Counted from the first letter of the stretch, positions 23,388-34,122 are shown. The stretch: DNA of 64,000 nucleotides from Euleptes europaea (GCF_029931775.1 NC_079312.1:13709821-13773820), one strand, 5' to 3'. The notes: generated from the letters alone by a model not told the origin. Program-made: numbers and translations.

Positions 23388-23527
23388 CACTACACCATGA
23401 GCCATGACCTTGCCAAAAGAAAGCTGACCTGGCCACAGTCACACATGTCACACAGTAACTTCCAGATCTGACTACAAGGTCTATGTGGGGCTGACCTTGA
23501 GCATCTTCAGTTTAAAGAACGAGGTAG

Positions 23528-23642
23528 TCGGTGATGTGAAAGACCTCTGTCTGAGACCCTGAAGAGCCGCTGCCAGTCTGAGTAGACAATGCTGACTTTG
23601 ATGGACCAAGGGTCTGATTTGGTATAAGGCAGCTTCATGTGT
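23528..23642 (+). repeat. Type 2 SINE 3' part
   Basis: GGTGATGTGAAAGACCTCTG ... GTATAAGGCAGCTTCATGTG. Confidence 0.65.
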
Positions 23643-23679
23643 GTGCTCGAAAATGGAACTCGGACACAGAGATCCTTAC

Positions 23680-23803
23680 CCAAAGCATCTGCATTCCTAC
23701 TGTCCTGCAAGACACGCCAAAATATGGTCCTTTGGTTCGGCTGTGTCAAAGTCTCCTCCACCACATCCAAAGACACGCCTGTCTCCTTGAGGTTCATGGG
23801 TTC
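23680..23803 (-). CDS. Gene B exon 4: variant KRAB-A exon
   Basis: 124 bp (one codon shorter than in A and C), acceptor ctcttccag|gaa, donor ttgg|gtaagg. It encodes NLKETGVSLDVVEE followed by QRTIFWRVLQDSRNADALG, homologous to the 127-bp KRAB-A-like exons of A and C. The TRIM28-contact residues DV, EW and MLE are absent. Confidence 0.72.
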
Positions 23804-23999
23804 CTGGAAGAGAGGAAAATGCCCCCGCCCTCCTGTCATGATCATGTTGTACAACACACAGTGTTAAGGCACAGACCTCAGATCACAACTTGTAAGTCCA
23901 AAACTCAGTCCTGCCCCCAAGGAGATGCATGCATTTTTTTGCTTTTAAACATTTCTATCCCATTTTTGTCCCCAACGCAGACCCTAAAGCAGCTTAGAA

Positions 24000-24190
24000 C
24001 AGGGGTGTTGAACTTAATTGTTACGAGGGCTGGATATGACATAAATGTCACTTGGCTGGCTCGGGCCATGCCTCACCAGCTCAGATTGAGAGTGGGGGTG
24101 TGGGGGTGGCTACCTCGGCTGGCTCGTGGGATGGATAAGAGCTCTCGAGGGGCGGGATCCAGCCCTCGGGCCTTTTGTTTGACACTCCTG
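24000..24190. mobile_element. hAT MITE, 191 bp
   Basis: Ends CAGGGGTGTTGAACTTAATT and GTTTGACACTCCTG, flanked by a perfect 8-bp duplication GCTTAGAA (23992-23999, 24191-24198). Confidence 0.8.
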
Positions 24191-24425
24191 GCTTAGAACA
24201 TCATTCTACCCTCCTCCATTTTCTCACAACAACCACCCTGTGAGATACCTTGGACGGAGAGGTGACTGGCCCAAGGACACCTCAATCTTCCTTAAAGGCA
24301 AAATAGGGATCAGGTACAGCTACCGAGTTGTCTCCAGGGCTGGTTAAAGCCAGGGTGGATTTTCTGGCTCATGCAGAGCCCTGGGCCATGCAAAGGATAA
24401 ACTACCCCAGCAGATCGTCACGTAC

Positions 24426-24508
24426 CTCTGCCTGTTCACCTTTAGTTGTTTCCTGTTCTTCAGGGGGTAGCAATGAACAGGGCAGACTTGAGCATTTGGA
24501 TCCGCTGC
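24426..24508 (-). CDS. Gene B exon 3: short linker exon
   Basis: 83 bp, phase 1 to phase 0, acceptor ttcacag|gca, donor gcagag|gtacgt. It encodes a polar linker containing LLPPEEQETTKGEQAE, homologous to gene C exon 3. Confidence 0.66.
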
Positions 24509-24549
24509 CTGTGAAGGAAGGAAGGGAGGCCTTAGGAGGAAAATTGGTC

Positions 24550-24803
24550 CATATCTTTAAGGAGTGTGTGCTGTCAAGTCACAGCTGACTTATGGTGACC
24601 TGGTAGGGTTTTCAAGGGAAGAGACATTTGGAGGTGGTTTGCCATTGCCTCCTTCACATGGGCTGAGAGAGTTCTGAGAGAACTGTGACTGGCCCAAGGT
24701 CACCCAGCAGGCTCCATGTGGAGGAGCGGGGAAACAAACCTGGTTCCCCAGATTAGAGTCCGCTGCTCTCAACCACTATACCACACTGGCTCTCTATCTT
24801 TAA
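24550..24803 (-). repeat. Composite SINE: tRNA head with the 5S-SINE-type tail
   Basis: On the minus strand: a Sauria-type tRNA head (GTGGTATAGTGGTTGAGAGC), the GGTGACCTTGGGCCAGTCAC body, then GGAGGCAATGGCAAACCACC and GCTGTGACTTGACAGCACAC, the tail also carried by 5S-derived copies. Confidence 0.65.
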
Positions 24804-25082
24804 GGTGACCAGGTGCAAAAGAGGACAGATTTCTTATCCCATTTATAGCATGCAACAAGGAATGCCAAAAAAATCAGGAAATCATCCACTGCTCAAGACG
24901 TAGGGAGAAAACTCAAGAGAGGGAGCATATAGCCACACTGACAGACCATGTTTCTGTCTGCCACGAACCAATGCCTGGATGCAGCCTTGGCTGGGGCTTC
25001 AGGATGGCAGTTCCTTTAGAGTGTAGATTTCTGTTGCTCGGCTAAGTTAGCTACGGGTCAGTATGTACCAAGGAACTTGTGT

Positions 25083-25305
25083 GTGTGTGTGTAAAGTGCT
25101 GTCAAGTCACAGCCAACATGTGGCGACCCCTTATGTGGTTTTCAAGGCAAGAGACTAACGGAGGTGGTTTGCCATTGCCTTCCTCTGCATAGCAACCCTG
25201 GTATTCCTTGGTGGTCTCCCATCCAAATACTATCCAGGGCCAACCCTGCTTAGCTTCTGAGATCTGTTGAGATCAGGCTATATATACCATGCTGCCTTCT
25301 CTCCC
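25083..25305 (-). repeat. 5S-rRNA-derived SINE
   Basis: On the minus strand the head reads GATCTCAGAAGCTAAGCAGG and ATTTGGATGGGAGACCACCA, the internal promoter region of 5S rRNA. It is followed by GGCAATGGCAAACCACCTCC and TGTGACTTGACAGCAC plus an (AC)n end. SINE3-type organisation. Confidence 0.8.
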
Positions 25306-25344
25306 ACCAAGGAACTTAAGGCTTTCCATAATCTCGGATCTTGA

Positions 25345-25485
25345 GGGCTGTGGCCCAGTGGTAGAACATCTGCTTTGTGTGCAGAAGGTCCCAGGTTTAA
25401 TCCTTGGTGTCACCCATTAAAAGGATCAGGCAGTAGGTGGCAAAAGACCTCTCTCTGGGACCCTGGAAAACTGCTGCCAGCCAGA
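25345..25485 (+). repeat. tRNA-derived SINE (type 2), truncated
   Basis: Head CTGTGGCCCAGTGGTAGAAC and B box AGGTTTAATCCTTGG; ends at CTGCTGCCAGCCAGAATC. Confidence 0.65.
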
Positions 25486-25684
25486 ATCAATAAATTCTAT
25501 TATTTTTCTAAAAGAAAGAATGTTTTAGTTGCGATTTCCTTACACACCGAGAAGCTCTATTCGTCAAAATTCTCTTATCCTCTGCCACTATTAAAGGCAG
25601 AAGAGCTGTGGTTGTCCTTTACAAGTGGTCACCTGAATAATCCCACAAACATGAAAGATACAGAACCCTTAGCAGAGTACTGAC

Positions 25685-25793
25685 CTGGCAAACTGATCGG
25701 CCCACCGGTGCTCTGCCTGGCGTCGTTGTAGATATGCCTCTGCACAGGGTCTGGGGGTTTCATCTCGGCATCCAAGGAACCCAGGCACACCTC
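25685..25793 (-). CDS. Gene B exon 2: first KRAB-A-like segment
   Basis: 109 bp, phase 0 to phase 1, donor gccag|gtcagt. The second half (DPVQRHIYNDARQ) follows the KRAB-A pattern DxAQRxLYRxVM. A stronger-looking acceptor 12 bp upstream (ctctctttcag) would add four in-frame residues, GPTQ; genes A and C have lost that AG. Confidence 0.68.
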
Positions 25794-26394
25794 CTGCGTT
25801 GGCCCCTGAAAGAGAGAGGATGATTCCACTCAGAAAAGAAGGAAAGACTAGGGAAGAGGTTTCTGTGGTAATCTCCACTGATGGAAGAAATTTCTGTCAG
25901 CAGTATGGAATTTGCTCAATTTCCACCCACCTGCTGGAGCTCAATATGCTACTGCTGTGGGAGAGGAGACCCGATGGAAGAAGGGAATTGGCCAAAGCCA
26001 CTGTCCCCTCTGTGAAAATCTATCACTGGATCCAACCCACTAAGTGCAAAAGTACATTTTGCTTCCCCAAATCCTATCCTGTTTGAGGTAAACTTCAAGA
26101 AGCTGTTTTTGATTAACAAAGTTCTCAGCCGCTCACTAGTTCTCAAGAGGCGGTTGTGAAGACAAAAACCGTGGGCCAAGTAGGTTTACTAACTCCCCCA
26201 CCCCCAAAGAGCCATGGATGACCGACATAACAAGGAACAGTTTTCTTATTTCATACATTTGGTGGTGGGAGGAATCCTACATAAGTGTTTTTTAAACTCC
26301 GTTAGGCAACTGTCAAGGCACAGCCATCCTGTCAGAAATACAAAATAACCAACTTACAAACTGGACCCCTTTAAAAGCAGTTTCATTGACATCA

Positions 26395-26642
26395 TTAACA
26401 AGTGACTACACTTCACTTCAATCATAAAAATATTCACCTGCTTCCTGTCCTGAAAACCTCCAGACTAACAAAGACTACAGTCCACAATAGCCATGCGGAT
26501 TAGCTTTGGATTCCACATGTTAACAGATCATTTCAGGATACAATGGTTCCATATTAATATACCACACCCTCATTAGCACATTATCTTGATACTTACAGGA
26601 CAATGATTAGCACATTACCTTTGATACTTTTGGCAGGACAAT
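26395..26642 (+). repeat. Penelope-like element 3' region, part 1
   Basis: Matches the 47.46-47.64 kb text (CCTCCAGACTAACAAAGAC, GATACAATGGTTCCATATTA, TTAGCACATTATCTTGATAC). Interrupted by the 26643-27297 element and resumed at 27298. Confidence 0.7.
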
Positions 26643-27297
26643 GGGGTTTAACGCACGGCCAATTTGTCTCGCCTTTGTGCCTTAAAAGTAGCGAATCCCC
26701 GTGGTCCACACGCACGACCGTCCAAGGGCTGCGCATCGGACCCACCTTAGTCGCGAATTAAGGCAAAAAAACCCGGATTAAGCAATCCCTGGTTTCTAGC
26801 GATCTTTTCGGTGCTAAACCGCTACTTTTTTTTAATTTCGCCACATTACCGGAACGCCGACGTGCGTGTAATGACTCAACTAGCTCGCTACTAATGCCCC
26901 TTACCGGTCTCCTCCGTCCCGCCCCCTTTCCTGCGCGAGCAATTGCCGCTTCCGGTCTCCCGTCCCGCCTTTTTTTAATTGACAGGTTGAGAAGATGGTA
27001 TACCGGAACGCTGGTGTTCCAAGAAAAAAAAAGGGGGAGAATCGCCCTTTGATTGGATAACTCCTCAGCCAATCCTTGGGCGATGTCACTCCCCTGCTAT
27101 CCCATATTGCGAACTATCCCACATTATATGGTTGGTTCAAACACACGGGGAGCCTCCAGCAGCTACTTGTTTCAGACTTATAGTGGGATGGGCTGGCGTC
27201 ATGCGTTTGATTATCCAGTCTTAAATATTGTGGGATTAAAATATTGTGAGATAACAGAGGAGCGAACCAGGAACATTCTGCCCGTGCGTTAATCCCC
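26643..27297. mobile_element. DNA transposon, PIF/Harbinger-like MITE
   Basis: 655 bp with ends GGGGTTTAACGCACGG and CCGTGCGTTAATCCCC (inverted) and a 3-bp duplication AAT, inserted in a Penelope-like copy. A 3-bp duplication fits PIF/Harbinger. The interior is CG-rich with no transposase. Confidence 0.65.
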
Positions 27298-27473
27298 AAT
27301 GACTCAGCTCAAACCCAACCCCTTTCTGACTATATATTACTCTTCCTACACACTTCACTGAGAGACACTGTCCTTCAGTGTTACTCTTCTGAAGATGCTT
27401 GCCACAGCTGCTGGCAAAACGTCAGGAAAAAATATACCAAGACCACGGCCCCGATAACCTACAAGAACCAATT
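27298..27473 (+). repeat. Penelope-like element 3' region, part 2 (hammerhead remnant)
   Basis: GACTCAGCTCAAACCCAACC ... CTGAAGATGCTTGCCACAGC ... ACCTACAAGAACCAA. The GAAA of the hammerhead core is changed here. Confidence 0.7.
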
Positions 27474-27969
27474 CACCAGCTGAATTCTGGAACTCAGGCC
27501 TCTATTAAAGGAGCCTGGCTGGTTGGCAACTTTAAACGTACCTCGCAGAGTCATTGCGAGAAGAAGGCTGTGGAACTAAATAATCTTACTGAAAAGTAAG
27601 CCCTCACTGAACAAAAGGGGACTGGCTTCCATGTAAACATTCATGAAATCGCGCTCTACGCGAGATAAAGACTGCAACAGGTTACAAACACTCAGATCGA
27701 TTAAGAACAAACAGCAATTAATACTGTTGTGGAGAGCTGAAAAATGAAAGAGTATTGACAGCGAATCACACTTAATGGATGTGTGCTACTGGTGTGTATC
27801 CAGACTCACACATATGGAATGCCAATTTCCCAGCCACATAAAAGGACCAGTAGACAACAACCACCGTGGGGCTCAACAGAATAACATATCCATGTAATTA
27901 TATTTAACTCTAAATATACTTTTATTACAACTTCCCTTTAAACACCTCAAAAGGTTGATAACTCCATAG

Positions 27970-28102
27970 AAGGACCAGGCAAGTAGGTGATGTGGAAAAA
28001 CCTCTGCCTGAGACCTTGGAGAGCCTCTGCCAGTCTGAGCAGACAAGACTGACCTTGATGGACTGATGGTCTGATTGGGTATAAGGCAGTTTCATGTGTG
28101 TT
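27970..28102 (+). repeat. Type 2 SINE 3' part
   Basis: GACCAGGCAAGTAGGTGATG ... GATGGTCTGATTGGGTATAAGG. Confidence 0.65.
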
Positions 28103-28640
28103 CATGGGTCCCGCTACCCCTGGGATGATAGGGGGTGGGTGGGAATGGCCTGCTGGAATAAAGAGGAATGCAGGAAAATCTGGGCCTTCTGTGCTGTTGG
28201 AGACAGGCTGTCTCCCTAGAAGGCACAAGGAAGTTTGCCTGCAGTCCTCTCCTTTGCAGCAGCTCCTGCTGACCCTTGGAAAGGTGATTCTTGGGGTACC
28301 CTTTTTGCTTATTAAGAGAGGAAAATATTCAGTACTAAAGAAAGCTACTACAATAAAGAGAATCAGTGATTATTCTATTTAAGGAAAGTTATATTAACTA
28401 AGCATGGTAATAGCAGTTCCAGGAATGGATATTCTCCCCAGCAGCACCAGAAAGTGGGGGACTTCCTACAACTGGAGATTCCCTAAGGTCTGAGCCTGTG
28501 CATCTGCTAGAATGATCCAAAGACACTTTTGTTTTGGAACAGACTTCAGGGATGTAGTTAAGCCGCTGAGGAAAGTTTCAGCCTTTCCTACATGCTATAA
28601 TTTCTGTCTATTTTTAATGGGAGATTAAATGTTGATTCCT
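28103..28640. other. Gene B intron 1 stretch
   Basis: No repeat or gene recognised between the SINE fragment and the SCAN exon. Confidence 0.3.
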
Positions 28641-28643
28641 CAC

Positions 28644-29354
28644 CTGCCGTTTCCTGCTCTTGGCGACCCCTTGCTGGTTCAGCAGGAAATCATCCATCAG
28701 GACCGCGGCTTGGGTGCAGTTCTCAGGACTGCCTGCCCTGATCCACCTCTGCAGCTCCGGAGGCAGGATGGCCAGGAACTGCTCCAGGATCAGCAGCTCC
28801 AGGATCTGTTCCTTCGAGTGCCTCTCCGGCCTCAGCCACCTGTGGCAAAGCTCCTGCAGCTGGCTGTAGATCAGTCTTGGGTCTTCCACCTCCCGGAAAC
28901 GGAACTGCCGGAAGTGCTGCCGCAGGGTTTCCATGCGGTTGGCTTCACCGCGCAAGATGGCTGCCTTTACTTTCCCATAATCCTCCCGGTCTCTGGCCTC
29001 CAGGCTGCCAAAGGCCTGCTGGGCTTCTCCGCTGAGTGCTGGCAGGAGCCGGGCTGCCCACTTTTCCCTGGGCCATTGGCAGGCTTTTGCCACTTGCTCA
29101 AAGGAGGCCAGGAAGGCCTTGGCATCCTCCCAGGGGCTAGATTCCTTCCTCCACCCTGCATGAGAGGAATCCAGACCCTTCAAGAAATCCTGCCATTGGG
29201 CTTCCCAGTGCGGGCATAGCCCCTTGCAGGGCTTCTCTTTACACTCTTGTAGCATTCTCCATCTAGGCCGTTCCACCATGACTTCAGGCTGAACGATGCT
29301 GGTGGTTTTTCTGGCTCCTTTTTCCAGTTCTGGGTCTGCATAATTCTGCTCCAT
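28644..29354 (-). CDS. Gene B exon 1: extended SCAN domain
   Basis: A 711-bp exon, exactly as long as in gene C, ending at cggcag|gtgagg. It holds the capsid-like lobe ([19 protein letters not shown]) and the SCAN domain ([44 protein letters not shown]). It is open throughout and closely related to the A and C copies. Confidence 0.82.
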
Positions 29355-29359
29355 TTAGC

Positions 29360-30295
29360 TTATCCCTTAAATCCCAGAACTAAAGAGTAAAGGAGGATCT
29401 CTCTGGAGAGGGGGGTCAGTTTGAGGCAGAAATACTTTGTTCTCGAAATCCTGATCTTCCTAAAAACACAAAGGAATTAAGGGCCCAGCTTTTGCCTCTT
29501 ATATCCCCCTCAAGTGGATGACACCTTCCCTAGGGCAGATGAGAAAGACTTGTTGTCAGACTCCACTAACAATCCAAGGCCGTCCCCTGGAGATCCCTGT
29601 GATTTGCATGGGGAATTTCTCCCTAGGCTGAAGAGACACACAATGGATTGGTTAAAATACCAGAGACAGAGGCAGTTTGGATAAAGCACCTCCAAAATAT
29701 ATTCAGCAAAGTGAGGCAAAGTGAAAAATAAAACCCCCATCTATGGATTCACCAACAGGCGGTGTGGCTGAAAGTCTGAGCTCTGCACCAGGGAGTCCCT
29801 GGTTCAAATTCTGCCTCAGACATGAATCAGAATGAGGCCTCCTTTCCCAAAATGTTAGAAAAATAACCCGGGAAGGAAGCCCTTGGAGGAAGAGGCTATT
29901 TCTATGCAGAGTGGCACCTCCTCTTGTGGCAGCAGGCCCAGCTGAGGAAATCCATTTTGCTCAGGCCTGTCTCCTAGCAACGCCTCCATGCTCAAAGCCC
30001 CAGCCTTCGGAGAATGGCCTCAGCCTTGGAGGAAGTTGAATTCCTTCAGCCTGTTTATTTTTGTTTTCTGTTTATTGGAGGTTCAAGCACAAGACATTAA
30101 TTTCTTAAAGCTATGATTGACACCAGGATACAAGTATCACTCCAAATTTAACAAAAGGCACTGAATTTTTAGCAAGTGTACTCAGTCTCTTATATTTCCC
30201 ACCCACCCCTTGCTACAATAGCATTTATTTTTTGGCCTAAGAGGCAAATTCCCAAATAACTATTATTTAAATATTTGTAATTAAAAATCTTTGAT
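29360..30295. other. Gene B 5' intron stretch
   Basis: Mostly unique sequence between the SCAN exon and the upstream noncoding exon. The tRNA-like B-box word GGTTCAAATTC near 29810 may be a worn SINE head. Confidence 0.3.
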
Positions 30296-30299
30296 AAAT

Positions 30300-30560
30300 T
30301 CAGTACCTGGGGCAGGGAAGGATTTTTCAAAAAATTTCACAACACAGATTTCCCTGGAGGTTTTTAAGGAGAGGTTAGATGGCCATCTGTCAGCAATGCT
30401 GATTCTGTGACCTTAGGCAGATGGTGAGAGGGAGGGCATCTTGGCCATCTTCTGGTCACTAGGGGTGTGGAGGGGGGAGGTAGTTGTGAATTTCCTGCAT
30501 TGTGCAGGTTGGACTTGATGGCCCTGGTGGTCCCTTCCAACTCTATGATTCTATGATTTA
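30300..30560 (+). repeat. CR1 3' end
   Basis: GATTTCCCTGGAGGTTTTTAAG ... TTTCCTGCATTGTGCAGGTT ... CAACTCTATGATTCTATGATT. Confidence 0.75.
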
Positions 30561-30624
30561 CCATTTATTAGTTGCCTTCAAGGCAGCTTACAATGTAAAT
30601 AATAATAAAATACAATAAGATACA

Positions 30625-30922
30625 GGAGCCCCGTGGTGCAGAGTGGTAAGCAGCAGTACTGCAGTCCAAGCTCTGCTCACGCCCTGAGTTCGATCCCTAC
30701 GGAAGTCGGTTTCAGGTAGCCGGCTCAAGGTTGGCTCCGCCTTCCATCCTTCCGAGGTCAGTCAAATGAGTACCCAGCTTGCTGGGGGTAAAGGGAAGAT
30801 GACTGGGGAAGGCACTGGCAAACCACCCCGTAAACAAAGTCTGCCTAGGAAATGTCAGGATGTGACGTCACCCCATGGGTCAGGAATGACCCGGTGCTTG
30901 CACAGGGGAACTTTACTTTACT
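30625..30922 (+). repeat. tRNA-derived SINE (type 3)
   Basis: Head GGAGCCCCGTGGTGCAGAGT with B box GAGTTCGATCCC; tail GAATGACCCGGTGCTTGCAC AGGGG. Confidence 0.75.
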
Positions 30923-31019
30923 TTAAAATAAGTTACATAAAAATAATTAGTTAAGAGTAGTTTAAAACTGCCGGTAGGCAGAAGAACTAATCAAATTCCA
31001 TCTTGAATAAAACTGTCTT

Positions 31020-31370
31020 CAACTGCCTCCTAAATATCGAGTGTGAGGGAGTCTCTCTGGGGAGGTTGTTCTATAACTGTGGGGCTGCCACTGAAAAGGC
31101 CCTCTCTTGTGTACCCACTGGACATACTTATGTTGAAAAATAATTTTTGGCCTGTCACCGTGTGGGAACGTCTTCCCTTTCAGATGAGGTAGGGCGCCAT
31201 CCGCATATAGGGTACACTCCCGTTAGTACAGATTAGATTTATGGTTTTAATTATATATTTTAACTTTATACTATATCTGTGTGTATTACATGTAGTTAGC
31301 TGCCCTAAGCCTGGTTTTACCGGGAAAGGGCAGGGTATACGTCAAATCAAATAATAAATAAATAAATGGG
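31020..31370 (+). repeat. LINE 3' region (L2/CR1-like)
   Basis: GGCTGCCACTGAAAAGGCCC and AAGGGCAGGGTATACGTCAA with a terminal AATAAATAAATAAA are usual LINE tail text. Confidence 0.4.
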
Positions 31371-31489
31371 CAGCTGAAGTTTTTCCACAGTATGGAGGTT
31401 AATAACATCCCTTCTGTTAAAGGGACATGACTTTTCCCCCCTCCAGGCAGTTGGCAAGCCAAGGTTTGATCCATCTGCTCGTTCAGCCT

Positions 31490-31665
31490 TAGAGCCAGTG
31501 TGGTGCAGTGGTTAGAGTGTCCAGCTAGGATCCAAGAGACCCAGGTTCGAATCTCCACTCTGCCATGGAAGCTGGTTGGGTGACCTTGGGCCAGTCACAG
31601 CCTCTCAGCCTAACATAACTCACAGCTTTGTCCTGAGAATAAAATGGAGAGAGGGGAGAATTGAA
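31490..31665 (+). repeat. tRNA-derived SINE
   Basis: AGTGTGGTGCAGTGGTTAGA with B box GGTTCGAATCTCC, then GACCTTGGGCCAGTCACAGC. Confidence 0.65.
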
Positions 31666-31699
31666 ATAGGGTTGCCAACTGGCCAAGAGAAAAATGTCC

Positions 31700-31929
31700 A
31701 AAATATTGTCGAAGGCTTTCACGGTCAGAGTTCATTGGTTCTTGTAGGTTATCCGGGCTGTGTAACCGTGGTCTTGGTATTTTCTTTCCTGACATTTCGC
31801 CAGCAGCTGTGGCAGGCATCTTCAGAGGAGTAACTCCTCTGAAGATGCCTGCCACAGCTGCTGGCGAAACGTCAGGAAAGAAAATACCAAGACCACGGTT
31901 ACACAGCCCGGATAACCTACAAGAACCAA
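31700..31929. mobile_element. Head-to-head dimer of Penelope-like 3' ends
   Basis: The left arm (minus) and right arm (plus) mirror each other around 31830. Perfect 12-bp duplication AGAAAAATGTCC on both sides (31688-31699, 31930-31941). Each arm carries a hammerhead core; that of the plus arm (31832-31882) fits the motif fully. Confidence 0.85.
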
Positions 31930-32076
31930 AGAAAAATGTCCCTTTCATAGAAGCTGAATGTGTGGAATGGGGTGGGGAAATAATGTCAACTGGGAAGGCT
32001 CAGTTAAAGCGACTGGACATTTTTTTCCAGGCCAGACAGCAGCTGGACATTTAATTGGCCTTAGCGTTGTCCAAGA

Positions 32077-32340
32077 GAGCCAGCATGGTGTAGTGGTTAC
32101 CTTGTCAGAATCCCAGGTTCGAATACCCAATCTACCATGGAAACTTGCTAGGTGACCTTGGGCCAGTCACACATGCTCAGCCTCAACCCTGGCAAGTATT
32201 TGGATGAAAAACCTCCAAGGAATACCAGGGCCATGATACGGAAGCAGGAGGCAATGGCAAACCACCTCTGAATGTCTGTTGCTTTGATAACTCTATGGGG
32301 TCGCCACGTTAGCTGTGACTTGACAACAAAGAAAAAAAGC
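32077..32340 (+). repeat. Composite SINE: tRNA head with the 5S-SINE-type tail
   Basis: Head GCCAGCATGGTGTAGTGGTT and B box GGTTCGAATACCC lead into TATTTGGATGAAAAACCTCC and GGAGGCAATGGCAAACCACC, then TGTGACTTGAC. Confidence 0.65.
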
Positions 32341-32394
32341 ATGGTCCAAATGGGAAAGTAGTGAAGGAGATGATGCGTCTATGAGAACAGAACT

Positions 32395-32635
32395 CCTTAT
32401 CATGCTTAAATATTTTTAGAGTGCTCAAAGCAGAGGCTAGATGGCCATCTGTCAGCAATGTTGATTCGGTGACCTTAGACAGATGATGAGAGGGCGGGCA
32501 TCTTGGCCATCTTCTGGGCATGGGGTAGGGGTCACTGGGGGGTGGGGGGGAGGTAGTTGTGAGTTTCCTGCATTGTGCAGGGGGTTGGACTAGATGACCC
32601 TGGAGGTCCCGTCCAACTCTGATTCTATGGCAGCA
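32395..32635 (+). repeat. CR1 3' end
   Basis: AGATGGCCATCTGTCAGCAATG ... GCATTGTGCAGGGGGTTGGA ... CCAACTCTGATTCTATGG. Confidence 0.75.
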
Positions 32636-33149
32636 TTTAACACACACACCTATTTAATTTACCCAGCCTCCCCCCAATTTTTTGGGAAGTCACAGATGCT
32701 AGCGGCTAACACTATTCCATGTGGCAATGAGTTCCATAAGCCCATTCTGCAAGCGAGGAAATGAACCTTAAATTTGGTTTATGGAATCCAAAGGAGGATC
32801 AACGATTTAAGAAACCACCAGGATATCACAGGATCTGCCTCCTTCCTGCTCGCTCGCTCTCCTGCACTTGTGTACACAGAAACAAGCCTGGCTGGTTGCA
32901 AAGGGGGTTTAAACCCGGTCTAGACACGCAGCAAAAGCAGCGGAAGAGGGCTGCGGCGGTAGGATGGACCGGACCATTTCGGACTGCAGGGGAAGACTGC
33001 TGTTATTCAAAGCTCCTCCACATAAATCATTTCTTATTAAGTGGGAAACTTGCACATGACGCGCTAGGTCGCACTCTTATTTCTTGCAGGACTATTTTAT
33101 GTTTTATTTGGAGGTTTTTTAAAAAAATTACTTAGGGGACGTGGAAAGC

Positions 33150-33878
33150 GTGACCCCCCTGAAGTCGTAAGTGGTACAGCCCATCTTCCCAGCTCCTTCG
33201 GCCCGAGGACTGGACTCTAGACCAGGCCTTTCTCGCCACTCTCCAAAACGTGCCTGGGCTTGCAAAGTTAGTGAATCCGGAGTCACCGATCGCTCCCGGT
33301 CCAAAGCAGAGTCCCCGTTTCATTGGATTCAAGCGGCGCGACTCCTTAACCCGTTTTAGAGAGACACCCCAATTGCAATAAGGGCAGGGACTTTTGTGGC
33401 CAAGGCGCCCTCCCTGGAGATGCGGTATTCCTTTTTTGGGGCGGAGGAACCGCAAAAAATGAATGCAGCCCTCTCGGACTTTGCATGCATTTATCTGGGA
33501 ACCACCAGCGTGCGTAGATTTAACTTTGCAGGAAAACCGCAAAGGAGCAGACTGCGGTGGAAATTAAGATGTGGGGGGGGCACACATGCACTTTTGCGGG
33601 GGATTTGCTTCCATTGGCGGATGTGAGGACGAAAGGGTTAAGGCACAGGCTTTCTGGGAAAGGCGTCGGGTTTTGAATGAAACCAGCCCCTCTGCAGACC
33701 TCCGGGGGGTGGGTGGGACAGGATCCAATTCAGCTGCAGAGAGAGATCTTCCAGTCCCTTTTGCCCGGGGGTGGGGGGTTGCTGCTCAGCTAGCCGATTT
33801 CCTCCACCCTGCTTTTATGTGCTCTTCCTCTCCTGGATCCAACCCCCTCCCCCCCGTCCAAGATCCACCTTAACTCAC
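33150..33878. promoter_or_regulatory. CpG-rich stretch near gene B 5' end
   Basis: Rich in CG dinucleotides (caagcggcgcgactcc, gatcgctcccggtcc) and without recognised repeats. In gene B orientation it lies just inside the first intron, as the downstream half of many CpG-island promoters does. I see no convincing coding exon in it. Confidence 0.4.
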
Positions 33879-34015
33879 CTCTCCTGCAGCCATTCCCAAA
33901 CAAAAGTCCCTCCAAGGAGAGAGGAGGGCTTCCCCATTGATGTCCCCGCCCCCTTCTCCGATTTCGGAAAGGCTGCAGGGATCAGTTTTAACCTTTAAAG
34001 CGCCTGGGAGAAGGA
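33879..34015 (-). other. Probable 5' noncoding exon of gene B
   Basis: The minus-strand segment ending at a consensus donor (aggagag|gtgagtt) is clearly homologous to 7551-7690 upstream of gene A, including the donor and the sequence across about 130 bases. Two copies conserved at the same relative place upstream of SCAN exons argue for a first noncoding exon. The 5' end is approximate. Confidence 0.6.
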
Positions 34016-34122
34016 CCCCTTGCAAGCCTGCACTTTCCATCCATCGACCCACAAACACGCGGAAGGAGGGAAATTTAGATTACGTGGTCCGGAAGGATCC
34101 TACCTTTAGCAGTAGTAAAGGG

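Larger units (their letters stand above)
13223..29354 (-). other. Gene B: complete SCAN / KRAB-like / C2H2 zinc-finger gene (coding span)
   Basis: Coding exons 29354-28644, 25793-25685, 24508-24426, 23803-23680, 18708-18601 and 14166-13223 join in phase without a stop, giving 692 codons. Order of parts: extended SCAN, KRAB-A-like segment, linker, second KRAB-A-like segment, KRAB-B-like segment, and six canonical C2H2 fingers. Splicing must skip a decayed zinc-finger exon at 16.6 kb, which has its own intact acceptor in the same phase; splicing to that exon would soon reach a stop. The ATG at 29354 is preceded directly by an in-frame TAA, so the start within this exon is well defined. A nuclear DNA-binding role is inferred from the family. 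Introns are full of SINE, CR1, L1, hAT and LTR insertions. Confidence 0.7.

Noticed and set aside
28629-29219. 196-codon plus-strand frame
   Set aside because: Antisense shadow of the gene B SCAN exon.
32761-33135. 124-codon plus-strand frame next to CpG-rich DNA
   Set aside because: No domain, no splice support and no conservation with the A or C loci.
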